This document shows positions 1-7,584 of a stretch of DNA of 64,000 nt, one piece after another (position 1 is the first letter of the stretch; each line of letters starts with the position of its first letter). The DNA is from Streptomyces sp. NBC_00341. Lineage in GTDB: Bacteria > Actinomycetota > Actinomycetes > Streptomycetales > Streptomycetaceae. The notes below the pieces were generated by a model. It saw nothing but the letters and a program-made list of their open reading frames with translations. It ran no database searches and was not told the DNA's origin. The DNA is taken from NCBI RefSeq assembly GCF_041435055.1, contig NZ_CP108002.1, positions 930,001-994,000 on the forward strand, read 5' to 3'. The position numbers were made by a program, and so were the translations under genes.

Positions 1-1
1 C

Positions 2-595
2 TGCCCTGTGCTCGTGGAGAACGATGCGAACGCAGCGGCGGTCGCGGAGCACTGGAAGGGCGCGGCCACCGAGTCCGACGACATCGTGTTCGTGCTCGCG
101 GGGCTGAGTCCTGGAGCGGGATCGCTGATCGGCGGACGGCTGCACCGCGGCTTCGGCGGTGCGGCGGGCGAGATCGGTGCGCTGCATCTGCTCGGCCGTG
201 ACGTCACACCGGAGCGGCTGCTGTCCACGACGGACACGCCTCTGGACCCGCTGGACGAGCACGCGGTGGCCGCCGTGTTCGCGAAAGCGCGGCACGGCGA
301 CGAGCAGGCGCAGGCGGCGGTCGAGCGGTTCATCCAGCGGCTGGTCCACGATGTCGCCGCGCTGGTGCTGGCGCTCGATCCTGAGCTGGTGGTCGTCGGA
401 GGGTGGGCAGCCGGACTGGACGGGGTGCTCAACCCGCTCCGCGGCGAGCTGGCCCGCTACTGTCTGCGGCCCCCACGGGTGGCGCTGTCGCTGCTCGGCG
501 AGGCGGCTGTCGCGACGGGGGCACTGCGGCTGGCGCTCGACCACGTGGAGGAGCAGTTGTTCGCCGTGGAGGGAACGGTGACGGCCCGCCGCTGA
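2..595 (+). CDS. ROK family protein, 5'-truncated by the window edge
   Basis: C-terminal ~198 residues of a ROK (NagC/XylR/sugar-kinase) fold protein; the start lies upstream of the window. Visible are the family's VENDANAAA segment, a GRLHRGFGGAAGEIG segment that matches the ROK signature, and a late ALDPELVVVGGWAAG strand. The zinc-binding CxCGxxGC cluster found in many ROK kinases is absent after GEIG, which fits ROK transcriptional regulators better than kinases. Without the N-terminus, the presence of a winged helix cannot be judged. It ends 53 bp before the convergent GntR gene. Confidence 0.8.
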   Translation, partial: CPVLVENDANAAAVAEHWKGAATESDDIVFVLAGLSPGAGSLIGGRLHRGFGGAAGEIGALHLLGRDVTPERLLSTTDTPLDPLDEHAVAAVFAKARHGDEQAQAAVERFIQRLVHDVAALVLALDPELVVVGGWAAGLDGVLNPLRGELARYCLRPPRVALSLLGEAAVATGALRLALDHVEEQLFAVEGTVTARR

Positions 596-648
596 GCGCG
601 ACGGGCCGCAGGTCACGAGTCCCGGCGGACCCTCCTGGAGGCAGCCGG

Positions 649-1416
649 TCAGGAGGCCTGGCGCTCCTGGTCGTGGTGGCTGATCTCCACATCGCCCGAG
701 TCACCGAAGGTGAGTCGACAGGTGTCGGCCCGGTAGGTGGCGACGGAAACGGCCGCCGTGCCGCCTGCGGCGAGGTAACGGGTGGTGACGACGAGGACAG
801 GGGCCCCCGGAAGCCGGTCGAGCTCCTTGGCATCGTCCGCGCGGGCCGAGCCGAGCTCCACCGAGCGGTCCTGACCGTCGAGCCCGAGCCGGTGCAGTTC
901 ACGCACGACACCGCGGGCCCTGGCGGAGCCGGACGGCGCGTCTATCGCGGAGAGCTCGGGAACGGAGGACGACGGCACGTACAGCAGCTCCGCCGCGACG
1001 GCCTGCCCGTGGGAGACGCGGATCCGTCGCACGACGTGGACGAGCTCGTCGCCTGCCACGTCGAGCGCATCGGCCACCGCCGCAGGGGCTGCCGCGGTCC
1101 GGCAGTCCACCGGCTGCCACGCCTCACCCGCGCCGCCTCCGCTCCAGTCGTGCTGAGCGGTGGAGACGGCCACACCCACGCGCGGCGGCGCGACCGTGGT
1201 CCCGACCCCTCGCCGGCGCTGCAGCCTGCCTTCGAGTTCGAGCTGCTCCAGCGCCTGCCGGAGCGTGGCTCGGGCGACGCCGAACCGGGCGGCGAGCTCC
1301 CGCTCGTTGGGGAGGATCTCCCCCACCGCAAAGTCCGAGTCGAGTGCCTCACTGAGCACGGTCTTCAGGTGCCAGTACTTCGGCTCCGGCACCGATTCCA
1401 GCTGCGTGGTCCCCAC
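649..1416 (-). CDS. GntR family regulator (HutC/DasR-type, UTRA domain)
   Basis: 255-aa repressor-type protein. An N-terminal winged helix-turn-helix (about residues 10-75, with LPNERELAARFGVARATLRQ-like text) is followed by a UTRA effector domain to the end. I chose GTG at 1416 because a perfect GGAGG (complement of 1423-1427) lies 6 nt upstream; a TTG 15 nt further out has no ribosome site. UTRA proteins usually bind small sugars, sugar phosphates or amino-acid derivatives; the ligand here is unknown. A dre-like palindrome at 1510-1523 lies in its own promoter region, suggesting autoregulation. It is convergent with the ROK gene. Confidence 0.85.
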   Translation of the reverse strand: MGTTQLESVPEPKYWHLKTVLSEALDSDFAVGEILPNERELAARFGVARATLRQALEQLELEGRLQRRRGVGTTVAPPRVGVAVSTAQHDWSGGGAGEAWQPVDCRTAAAPAAVADALDVAGDELVHVVRRIRVSHGQAVAAELLYVPSSSVPELSAIDAPSGSARARGVVRELHRLGLDGQDRSVELGSARADDAKELDRLPGAPVLVVTTRYLAAGGTAAVSVATYRADTCRLTFGDSGDVEISHHDQERQAS

Positions 1417-1509
1417 CCTTGTCCTCCGCAATCGCCCAGCGGCTTTTCCGCGACGTTATTTATTAAAGGTTCCTGTCTTAACGTTGCGACCATAGGACGG
1501 CACACCCCC

Positions 1510-1523
1510 TTGGTCAAGACCAA
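1510..1523. promoter_or_regulatory. dre-like palindrome, probable GntR operator
   Basis: TTGGTC-AA-GACCAA is a perfect 6+6 bp inverted repeat about 95 bp upstream of the GntR start. It closely resembles the TGGTCTAGACCA consensus recognised by DasR and related HutC-subfamily GntR regulators. It is the only such site noticed here and most likely serves the adjacent regulator; binding by a genome-wide DasR is the alternative. Confidence 0.6.
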
Positions 1524-1608
1524 TCCTTAGCCGGTAACCCTGTGAAACGAGGCGCTGTCGCAGAGCGTTCACAGGGCGTTCGCGGACCGGTGCGCCGCAC
1601 GCAGCACA

Positions 1609-1640
1609 AAGCCCCACGTCCGAGCAGGTCCGTGGGGCTT
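1609..1640 (-). terminator. Hairpin terminator downstream of the ECF41 gene
   Basis: Perfect 10-bp arms AAGCCCCACG / CGTGGGGCTT with a 12-nt loop. It sits about 140 bp past the sigma-factor stop codon and is the best termination candidate for that leftward transcript. The rest of 1417-1779 holds the GntR promoter region and no gene that I can support. Confidence 0.55.
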
Positions 1641-1779
1641 CGGGAGCGTTCTGCGCACAGGGGTCCGGCGGCGGTGACCGGGCGGCGACTTCACACAGGG
1701 GCAGCCGGAATAGTAAGCACTGATATCAGAGAGGATGCACAATAATCGGACGATTTCGGCAGGTGGCGGATCCCGCCGA

Positions 1780-2691
1780 TCATGTGCCGCCGAAAGATGT
1801 GAGCTTGTCTGGGTTTCGAACGATATACAGGCACTGAATGAGTCCGTCCCGCACATCCACCTGCATCACGGAATCGGGCTTGCCGCCGATGAGGACCAGC
1901 AGCGCCGGCCCGCCGTTCAACTCCAGGCTCCGGACCTCCAGGTCCGGGATCGGTTCCTGTCCGATGCCGACGAGGAAGCGGCCGACCTTGTCCGCGCTCT
2001 CCAGAATCCGCAGCGGCGCCTTCGACTTCCCGCCGCTGTCACCGACGAGCCGTACGTCCGGGGCGAGGAGCGCGAGCAGCGCATCGATGTCACCGCCCGC
2101 GGCCGCCGCGAGGAAACGCTCCGTCAGGTCACGGCGGTGGACGGGATCGACGTCGTAGCGCGGTTTGCGCTCCTCCACATGGCGTCGGGCCCGGCCGGCG
2201 AGCTGGCGGACGGCGGCCTCTGTCCGGTCGAGTGTCGTGGCGATCTCGCCGTACGGAAAGCCGAAGGCCTCACGCAGCACGAAGACGGCGCGCTCCAGCG
2301 GGGACAGCGACTCGAGGACGACGAGCACCGCGACGGAGACGGAGTCGGCGAGCACGGCCCGCTCCGCCGTGTCGGGCACCGCGGGACCGAAGTCGGTGAC
2401 GAGAGGTTCGGGCAGCCATGGCCCCACGTACGCCTCGCGCCGGGACCGGAGTTGGCGCAGTCGGTCGATGGCCAGCCGGGTAACGGTCCTGACCAGGAAG
2501 GCGCGTGGCTCGCGCACGTCCTCTCGCACCACGGACGACCAGCGGAGCCATGCCTCCTGGACCACGTCCTCCGCGTCGGCGATCCGGCCCAGCATGCGGT
2601 AGGCGACCCCGGTGAGCACGGGTCTGTGCTCTTCAAAGGCGTCGGTCACGATGTCGGTTGTCACCGCCCCATCCCAGCCGACGGGCCGCAC
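1780..2691 (-). CDS. ECF41-type RNA polymerase sigma factor with SnoaL-like C-domain (SigJ-like)
   Basis: 303 aa. Sigma region 2 (about residues 12-85) includes the DAEDVVQEAWLRW helix and region 4 lies about 120-175. A SnoaL/NTF2-like domain fills the C-terminus. Signature ECF41 pieces are visible: WLPEPLV in the inter-domain linker, DSGGK in the C-domain (DGGGK in the family) and NPDKL near the end. In this group the C-terminal extension acts in cis as both activator and inhibitor and no separate anti-sigma factor is used. Family members usually sit beside a carboxymuconolactone-decarboxylase/AhpD-type gene; here the divergent neighbour is an alpha/beta hydrolase. The start is uncertain: a GTG nine codons downstream follows GGGATGGGG and is equally plausible. 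Confidence 0.92.
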   Translation of the reverse strand: MRPVGWDGAVTTDIVTDAFEEHRPVLTGVAYRMLGRIADAEDVVQEAWLRWSSVVREDVREPRAFLVRTVTRLAIDRLRQLRSRREAYVGPWLPEPLVTDFGPAVPDTAERAVLADSVSVAVLVVLESLSPLERAVFVLREAFGFPYGEIATTLDRTEAAVRQLAGRARRHVEERKPRYDVDPVHRRDLTERFLAAAAGGDIDALLALLAPDVRLVGDSGGKSKAPLRILESADKVGRFLVGIGQEPIPDLEVRSLELNGGPALLVLIGGKPDSVMQVDVRDGLIQCLYIVRNPDKLTSFGGT

Positions 2692-2816
2692 GGTGTCCAG
2701 TTCGAATCGCGAGGACCTCTTGAACTCGAAGCTACCTGGCGGTAATTGTTGTTGACGACTTGTCTAATCCGTCGACAGGCGCGGCTGCCCCGTGCCGGAA
2801 CATCGGGGAGCATCCC

Positions 2817-3647
2817 ATGGCAACCACGGCCTCGTTCACCGTCGGCTCACCCGGCGGGCCCCGGCCCGTGTCCGTCGCGTACGAGCGGACAGGTGCCGGG
2901 GAGCCGCTGCTGCTTCTCCACGGCATCGGCCACCACCGCCAGGCCTGGGACCCGGTGATCCCCGTCCTCGCCGTGGAACGGAACGTCATCGCAGTCGACC
3001 TGCCGGGCTTCGGTGCCTCGCCCGCACTGCCCGACGGTCTCCAGTACGACCTGGCGACCTTGGCGTCACTGCTGGGCGCCTTCTGCGAGGAGCTGGGCCT
3101 GGACCGCCCGCATGTCGCGGGCAACTCGCTCGGCGGGCTGCTGGCGCTGGAGCTGGGGCGCGAGAAGCGCGTGCGCTCGGTGACGGCGCTGTCGCCCGCC
3201 GGGTTCTGGACCGAGCGCGAGCGGCGCTACGCGTTCGGCACGTTGCGCGCCATGCGGCTGGCCGCCGGTTCCATACCACTGCCGCTCATCGAGCGGCTCT
3301 CCCGCACACCGGCCGGCCGGGCGGTGCTGACCAGCACCATCTACGCCCGGCCCGGCCGCCGTTCACCTGAGGCTGCGGTACGGGAGACGGTCGCCCTGCG
3401 CGAGGCCGCCGGCTTCCACCAGACGCTGGCCGTCGGACGCGACGTCAGGTTCACCGACGACGTGCCGGGGCTGCCGGTGACCATCGCGTGGGGCAGCGGC
3501 GACCGGCTGCTCCTGCGCCGCCAGGGGATCCGGGCCAAGCACACCGTTCCCGGTGCCCGGCTGGTCCGGCTGCCCGGCTGCGGCCATGTCCCGATGAGCG
3601 ACGACCCCGCTCTTGTGGCGCGGGTCGTTCTCGACACCAGCCGCTGA
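2817..3647 (+). CDS. Alpha/beta hydrolase
   Basis: 276-aa soluble hydrolase. The HGIGHH oxyanion strand, nucleophile elbow GNSLGG, a late acidic residue in WGSGDR and the catalytic His in GCGHVP give a complete Ser-Asp-His triad. Start ATG 2817 follows GGGGAG at 2805-2810. It is divergent from the ECF41 gene, the place usually taken by that sigma factor's target, but no canonical ECF41 promoter was found in the intergenic region. Its last 285 bp are overlapped on the other strand by the EamA reading frame. Substrate unknown. Confidence 0.85.
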   Translation: MATTASFTVGSPGGPRPVSVAYERTGAGEPLLLLHGIGHHRQAWDPVIPVLAVERNVIAVDLPGFGASPALPDGLQYDLATLASLLGAFCEELGLDRPHVAGNSLGGLLALELGREKRVRSVTALSPAGFWTERERRYAFGTLRAMRLAAGSIPLPLIERLSRTPAGRAVLTSTIYARPGRRSPEAAVRETVALREAAGFHQTLAVGRDVRFTDDVPGLPVTIAWGSGDRLLLRRQGIRAKHTVPGARLVRLPGCGHVPMSDDPALVARVVLDTSR

Positions 3648-4553
3648 GTCCGGTACGGCCACGGCCCCGCGCCGGCGCAGTACACCGGAGCCGAAGGCCA
3701 CTCCCAGCCCGACCAGACAGCTGCCGGCGGCCTGCGCGACACCGTAGGAGCCGGTACCGACCAGGGGGGCGGTGAGCGCGGCGGAGACCGGAACGAGCCC
3801 GCAGAAGAGCGTGGCGCGCTCGGCACCGATGCGCTGGAGGCCCATGTACCAGCAGACGAACCCGATGACCGTGACGACGGCGGCCTGCCAGAGGAGCGCC
3901 AGCGCCTCACCGCCCGTGGGCATCGGCAGGAAGCCTCCGCCGTCCAGCAGCAGGCCCAGTACGACCGACTCCACGGCGGCGATCACACAGACCGTGGCGG
4001 ACAGCAGCCGCGGACCGAGCGGACGCAGGACGGGTACGGCGATGACCGCGAAGCCCACCTCACCGGCCAGCGCGCCGACGGAGCAGAGGATGCCAGCCAG
4101 GTCCGTACGGCCCCAGCCCTGCACGGTGAAGGCTCCCGCGGCGACCAGCCCCGCCGCGTAGATCACCGGGCGCGTCGGCCGGCGCCCGTCCAGCAGCGGT
4201 ACGAGCACCGCCACGACGATCGGGGCGCACCCGACGAAGACTCCCGGAACAGCGGGTTCCGCACTCCGCTCCGCGGTCAGGACGGCCAGGTTGAAGCCGA
4301 CCATTCCGACCGCCGAGAGCAGGCCCAGGCGCGCCCACTGGCGGCCGCTGAGTGTGCGCAGCGTGGCCGTGGGCGGGGGCGCCCCGCCCCGTCGCAGAAG
4401 AGGCAGGAGCAGCAGGCCCGCCAGTCCGTAGCGCAGCGCCTGGCCGCCCGCGTACGGGTAGTCGCCGAGGACGCTGTTGGCGGTGAAGGAGGCACCCACG
4501 AGGGTGCAGGCGAAGGCGGCGAGCAGTGCGCCGCGCAGAGAAGTCGAATTCAT
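3363..4553 (-). CDS. EamA/DMT superfamily transporter with an unusual antisense-overlapping tail
   Basis: 396 aa. Roughly the first 310 residues form the ten-helix repeat of two EamA domains; this is the normal family length. Instead of stopping, the frame continues about 90 hydrophilic residues through sequence antisense to the hydrolase 3' end, so the two genes overlap tail-to-tail by 285 bp. The tail has no recognisable fold. I chose ATG 4553 because it starts the first hydrophobic segment. It is divergent from a MocR/PdxR regulator, a common pairing in which the regulator controls a transporter for a vitamin B6- or amino-acid-related compound (inferred). Confidence 0.85.
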   Translation of the reverse strand: MNSTSLRGALLAAFACTLVGASFTANSVLGDYPYAGGQALRYGLAGLLLLPLLRRGGAPPPTATLRTLSGRQWARLGLLSAVGMVGFNLAVLTAERSAEPAVPGVFVGCAPIVVAVLVPLLDGRRPTRPVIYAAGLVAAGAFTVQGWGRTDLAGILCSVGALAGEVGFAVIAVPVLRPLGPRLLSATVCVIAAVESVVLGLLLDGGGFLPMPTGGEALALLWQAAVVTVIGFVCWYMGLQRIGAERATLFCGLVPVSAALTAPLVGTGSYGVAQAAGSCLVGLGVAFGSGVLRRRGAVAVPDSAAGVENDPRHKSGVVAHRDMAAAGQPDQPGTGNGVLGPDPLAAQEQPVAAAPRDGHRQPRHVVGEPDVASDGQRLVEAGGLAQGDRLPYRSLR

Positions 4554-4577
4554 GGTGCCAACGCTATGGAGCGCGGC

Positions 4578-4596
4578 GGTCCGGTTTAAGGTCCAC
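4578..4596. promoter_or_regulatory. Candidate MocR/PdxR operator (GGTCC direct repeats)
   Basis: Two GGTCC repeats start at 4578 and 4590, 12 bp apart, around a TTTAA spacer (GGTCCGGTTTAAGGTCCAC). They lie between the EamA and MocR start codons. MocR/PdxR proteins typically bind direct repeats in such divergent promoters. The assignment rests on position and repeat architecture only. Confidence 0.45.
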
Positions 4597-4600
4597 TTCC

Positions 4601-6070
4601 ATGACGTCTTCGGGGACCAATCCAGGACCGGACAGCGACGGCAGCGGGGGCAACGGTGACCGGGCACCGGTTTCCGCCGCCTGGGAGCTGCTGCTTCCGG
4701 CGGCGTCCGCCCCGGCCCGCGGTCGCGGTCGCGCCCTTCAGTCGGCGTTGCGCGACGCCGTCCGCTCGGGCCGTCTGACGCCGGGGACCCGGCTTCCGTC
4801 CAGTCGTGAGCTCGCGGCCGACCTCGGCGTCTCGCGGGGTCTGGTCACCGAGGCGTACGAGCAGCTGACCGCCGAGAGCTATCTGCACAGCGGGCGCGGG
4901 GCGGGTACCTGGGTGAGCGGATCGGTGCGGGCCGCCGCGGACCGGGCCCGGGATCTCGCGCCGCGCGGCCCCGGCACCCTCGTCGACTTCCGACCCGGTA
5001 CGCCGGACCTCTCGCTCTTTCCGCGCAGCGCCTGGGCCGCGGCCCACCGTTCGGTGCTCGGCAGGCTGCCGCACAGCGCCCTGGGCTATCCGGATCCACG
5101 TGGACTGCCCGAGCTGCGGGTCGCGCTGGCGGCCCTGCTGGCGAGGCGTCGCGGGGTGGTGGCCGATCCGGAGCGCCTGCTGGTCTGTTCGGGCGTGGCG
5201 CAGGCGACGACGCTGCTCGGGTTCGTGCTGCGCGAACGCGGGCTGCGCACCGTCGGTGTCGAGGATCCGGGGAGCCCCGAACACGCCACGCTCTTCGCCT
5301 CGACGGGCCTTACTACGGCCCCGCTGCCGCTCGATGACGAAGGGCTGGCCACGGAGCCGCTGACGCGCTCCGGGGTACGTGCCGTGATGACCACACCGGC
5401 CCATCAGTTCCCCACCGGAATCGCGTACTCCGCCGCCCGCCGGAGCCGGCTCCTGGACTGGGCGAGGGACGTCGACGGGGTGATCATGGAGGACGACTAC
5501 GACGGTGACTTCCGCTACGACCGGGCGCCCGTCGGTGCGTTGCAGGGGCTGGATCCGGAACACGTCGTGTACACCGGATCCGTGAGCAAATCGCTGGCAC
5601 CCGGTCTGCGGCTGGGATGGCTGCTGGCACCGGCGTCGATGACGGACGAGATCGTCGACCGCAAACGCACGATGGACCTCGGCAACCCTGCCGTCGACCA
5701 GGCGGTTCTCGCCGACTTCATCACCCGGGGCGGCTATGACCGTCAGCTGCGGCGCTGCCAGCGTGCCTACCGGGCGCGCCGCGACACCCTGACCGCCGCG
5801 TTGACCGAGCACTTCCCCGGCACCGAGGTGAGCGGTATCGCCGCCGGGCTCCACATCATCGCCCGGCTGCCCGAACGGTACGGTCCCGAGGCAGGTTTCG
5901 CCGCCCGTGCCGCCGAGGCCGGAATCGCGCTGCGGCTGATGAGCGACTGCGGAACCGTGCGTCCCGCGGACCGTTCCGTGAGCCTGGTGCTGGGATACGC
6001 GCAACTGGCACCGGTAGACATCGCGCGGGGGGTACGGCTGCTGGCGGAGGCTCAGCAGGGTTCGCGCTGA
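4601..6070 (+). CDS. MocR/PdxR family regulator (GntR HTH + aminotransferase-like domain)
   Basis: 489 aa. A GntR-type winged helix (about residues 30-105, with TPGTRLPSSRELAADLGVSR) is fused to a fold-type I aminotransferase domain (about 125-485). The pyridoxal-phosphate lysine is in SVSKSLAPGLRLGW. In this family PLP or a PLP-amino-acid adduct is an effector and enzymatic turnover is usually absent. Divergent from the EamA transporter with GGTCC repeats between them. Start ATG 4601 is immediately downstream of those repeats, giving a very short leader. Confidence 0.9.
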   Translation: MTSSGTNPGPDSDGSGGNGDRAPVSAAWELLLPAASAPARGRGRALQSALRDAVRSGRLTPGTRLPSSRELAADLGVSRGLVTEAYEQLTAESYLHSGRGAGTWVSGSVRAAADRARDLAPRGPGTLVDFRPGTPDLSLFPRSAWAAAHRSVLGRLPHSALGYPDPRGLPELRVALAALLARRRGVVADPERLLVCSGVAQATTLLGFVLRERGLRTVGVEDPGSPEHATLFASTGLTTAPLPLDDEGLATEPLTRSGVRAVMTTPAHQFPTGIAYSAARRSRLLDWARDVDGVIMEDDYDGDFRYDRAPVGALQGLDPEHVVYTGSVSKSLAPGLRLGWLLAPASMTDEIVDRKRTMDLGNPAVDQAVLADFITRGGYDRQLRRCQRAYRARRDTLTAALTEHFPGTEVSGIAAGLHIIARLPERYGPEAGFAARAAEAGIALRLMSDCGTVRPADRSVSLVLGYAQLAPVDIARGVRLLAEAQQGSR

Positions 6071-6177
6071 GGGGAATCCGAAAGGGCCGTTCACCTCGCG
6101 CTCATCCGTCCGCCCGCTCATCCGCCCGCCCGGCCGGCAGCTCCGGAACCGGGCCCTCCGACCTCGCTCCGGGGCCA

Positions 6178-6200
6178 TTGTCAGTGGTGGGTCCTACCGT
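6178..6200 (+). promoter_or_regulatory. PafBC (RecA-NDp type) DNA-damage promoter
   Basis: TTGTCAGTG at 6178-6186, exactly 8 nt, then TACCGT at 6195-6200. This is a perfect match to the actinobacterial RecA-independent DNA-damage promoter TTGTCRGTG-N8-TAnnnT recognised by the WYL-domain activator PafBC. The -10 element ends 7 nt before ATG 6208, implying a leaderless or very short-leader mRNA. It places the SWIM operon in the predicted mutagenesis response. Confidence 0.85.
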
Positions 6201-6207
6201 TTTGTTC

Positions 6208-7584
6208 ATGACCCGATCCGTACAGGCGCTGGCCTACTCACGTCCGTCCGTTCTCAAGTCCTCGCAGGCCGGGCAGTTGCTCGGCCTGGAGACAGCGGGC
6301 GGCCTCACGCCGCGCGGCGCCGAGCCCCATCCCCGGTTCTTCGAGGGTTTCCTCACCTCGCCCCGGATCGCGGCCCGCGGGCTGCTCGCGGTGGCGGACG
6401 TGGCGGCCGCGCGCTACTACCAGCGGACGCTGCTGTCCTCGCTGGACCCGGTGGTGACGGGAAACGGCGACCGGCTGCGCTTTGAGTCGTTCTCCGGCTG
6501 CTGCGGGGTGTACGCCCGCCTGGACGTGCTCCGGGACGGTCTGGACGGTTCGGAGACGGGACACGGCACGACCAATGTGGATGTGAACAATCCGCTGCGC
6601 GAGGCGCTTTCGCGGATAGCGGGCGACGATCCGCTGCATCTGCGGGTGGGGCCGCAGGAGATGGCGGTGACCACGCTGGAGGGCCGTGTCGTGGAGAAGA
6701 AGGTTCCGCTGCCGGACCGGTGGCTGCGGGGTTTCGCCGAGGCGCAGGTGGCCTCCGCCGCCTTCGATCTGCGGGCCGAGCTCCCGGCGGCGGAGGCCGT
6801 CCGGTTCCTGCGGTCGCTGCCCCGTTCCCCGGGCAGCGCTTCGCGGGGCGCCCAGTGGGTGATTCCCGCCGGGAAGACCCTGCGGCCGACGACGCGGCCG
6901 GTGGCGGGGGCCGTCTGCCTGCCGGGTCCGGAGCGGCTGGTCACGCTTCAGCGCGTCCTTCGGCACGCGACGGCGCTGCGGGTGTACGGCCCGGTAGCGG
7001 AAGGCGCGGCGACCGCGAGTGCCTGGGAGGTGGTGCTCCCCGGCATGCGGCTCACGCTGACGCTGTCGCCCGAAGCCTCTCGCGGCTTCTCCGGTGAGGG
7101 CGGGGTACTGGAGGCGCTCGCCACCGACGACGCCGCGGCGGACGCCGAGCTGGTCTCCGTACTGCTGGCCTGGGAGCCCCGGATCGACCCCGCCGACCTG
7201 GCCGAGCAGTCGGGCCTGCCGGTGGATCGCGTGCGCGCGGCGCTCGTCCGGCTGGGAACGGCGGGCCGCGTGGGCTACGACCTCGCGGACGCGGCCTACT
7301 TCCACCGCGAGCTGCCCTACGACGCGGACCGGGCCGAGCGGCACAACCCGCGCCTGGTGGCCGCGCGGCAGCTGGCCGAGGCCGGCGCGGTCGTCCTGGA
7401 CGGCGATCTGGCGTCCGTGGCCTCCGGCGACCACCGATACCAGGTCCGCCGGAGCAGCGGCGGCGCACTGAGCTGCACCTGCCAGTGGTGGGCCGACTAC
7501 CGGGGCCGGCGTGGTCCGTGCAAACACGCGCTCGCGGTCCGGATGACCCGCCGGGGCACGACCGTCGCAGGGGGTGCACGATGA
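6208..7584 (+). CDS. SWIM zinc-finger protein
   Basis: 458 aa. A C-terminal SWIM zinc finger with the CxCx(n)CxH pattern (CTC ... PCKH, about residues 425-450) indicates nucleic-acid or protein binding. The rest is an all-alpha/beta region of unknown fold, with a possible winged-helix segment around 320-365. ATG 6208 is chosen because it directly follows a PafBC-type -10 box and no ribosome site is present, consistent with leaderless translation. The stop overlaps the next gene's ATG (ATGA), so the two proteins are probably coupled and may work together. SWIM proteins elsewhere take part in recombination (Shu complex) and DNA transactions; the function here is not known. Confidence 0.88.
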   Translation: MTRSVQALAYSRPSVLKSSQAGQLLGLETAGGLTPRGAEPHPRFFEGFLTSPRIAARGLLAVADVAAARYYQRTLLSSLDPVVTGNGDRLRFESFSGCCGVYARLDVLRDGLDGSETGHGTTNVDVNNPLREALSRIAGDDPLHLRVGPQEMAVTTLEGRVVEKKVPLPDRWLRGFAEAQVASAAFDLRAELPAAEAVRFLRSLPRSPGSASRGAQWVIPAGKTLRPTTRPVAGAVCLPGPERLVTLQRVLRHATALRVYGPVAEGAATASAWEVVLPGMRLTLTLSPEASRGFSGEGGVLEALATDDAAADAELVSVLLAWEPRIDPADLAEQSGLPVDRVRAALVRLGTAGRVGYDLADAAYFHRELPYDADRAERHNPRLVAARQLAEAGAVVLDGDLASVASGDHRYQVRRSSGGALSCTCQWWADYRGRRGPCKHALAVRMTRRGTTVAGGAR

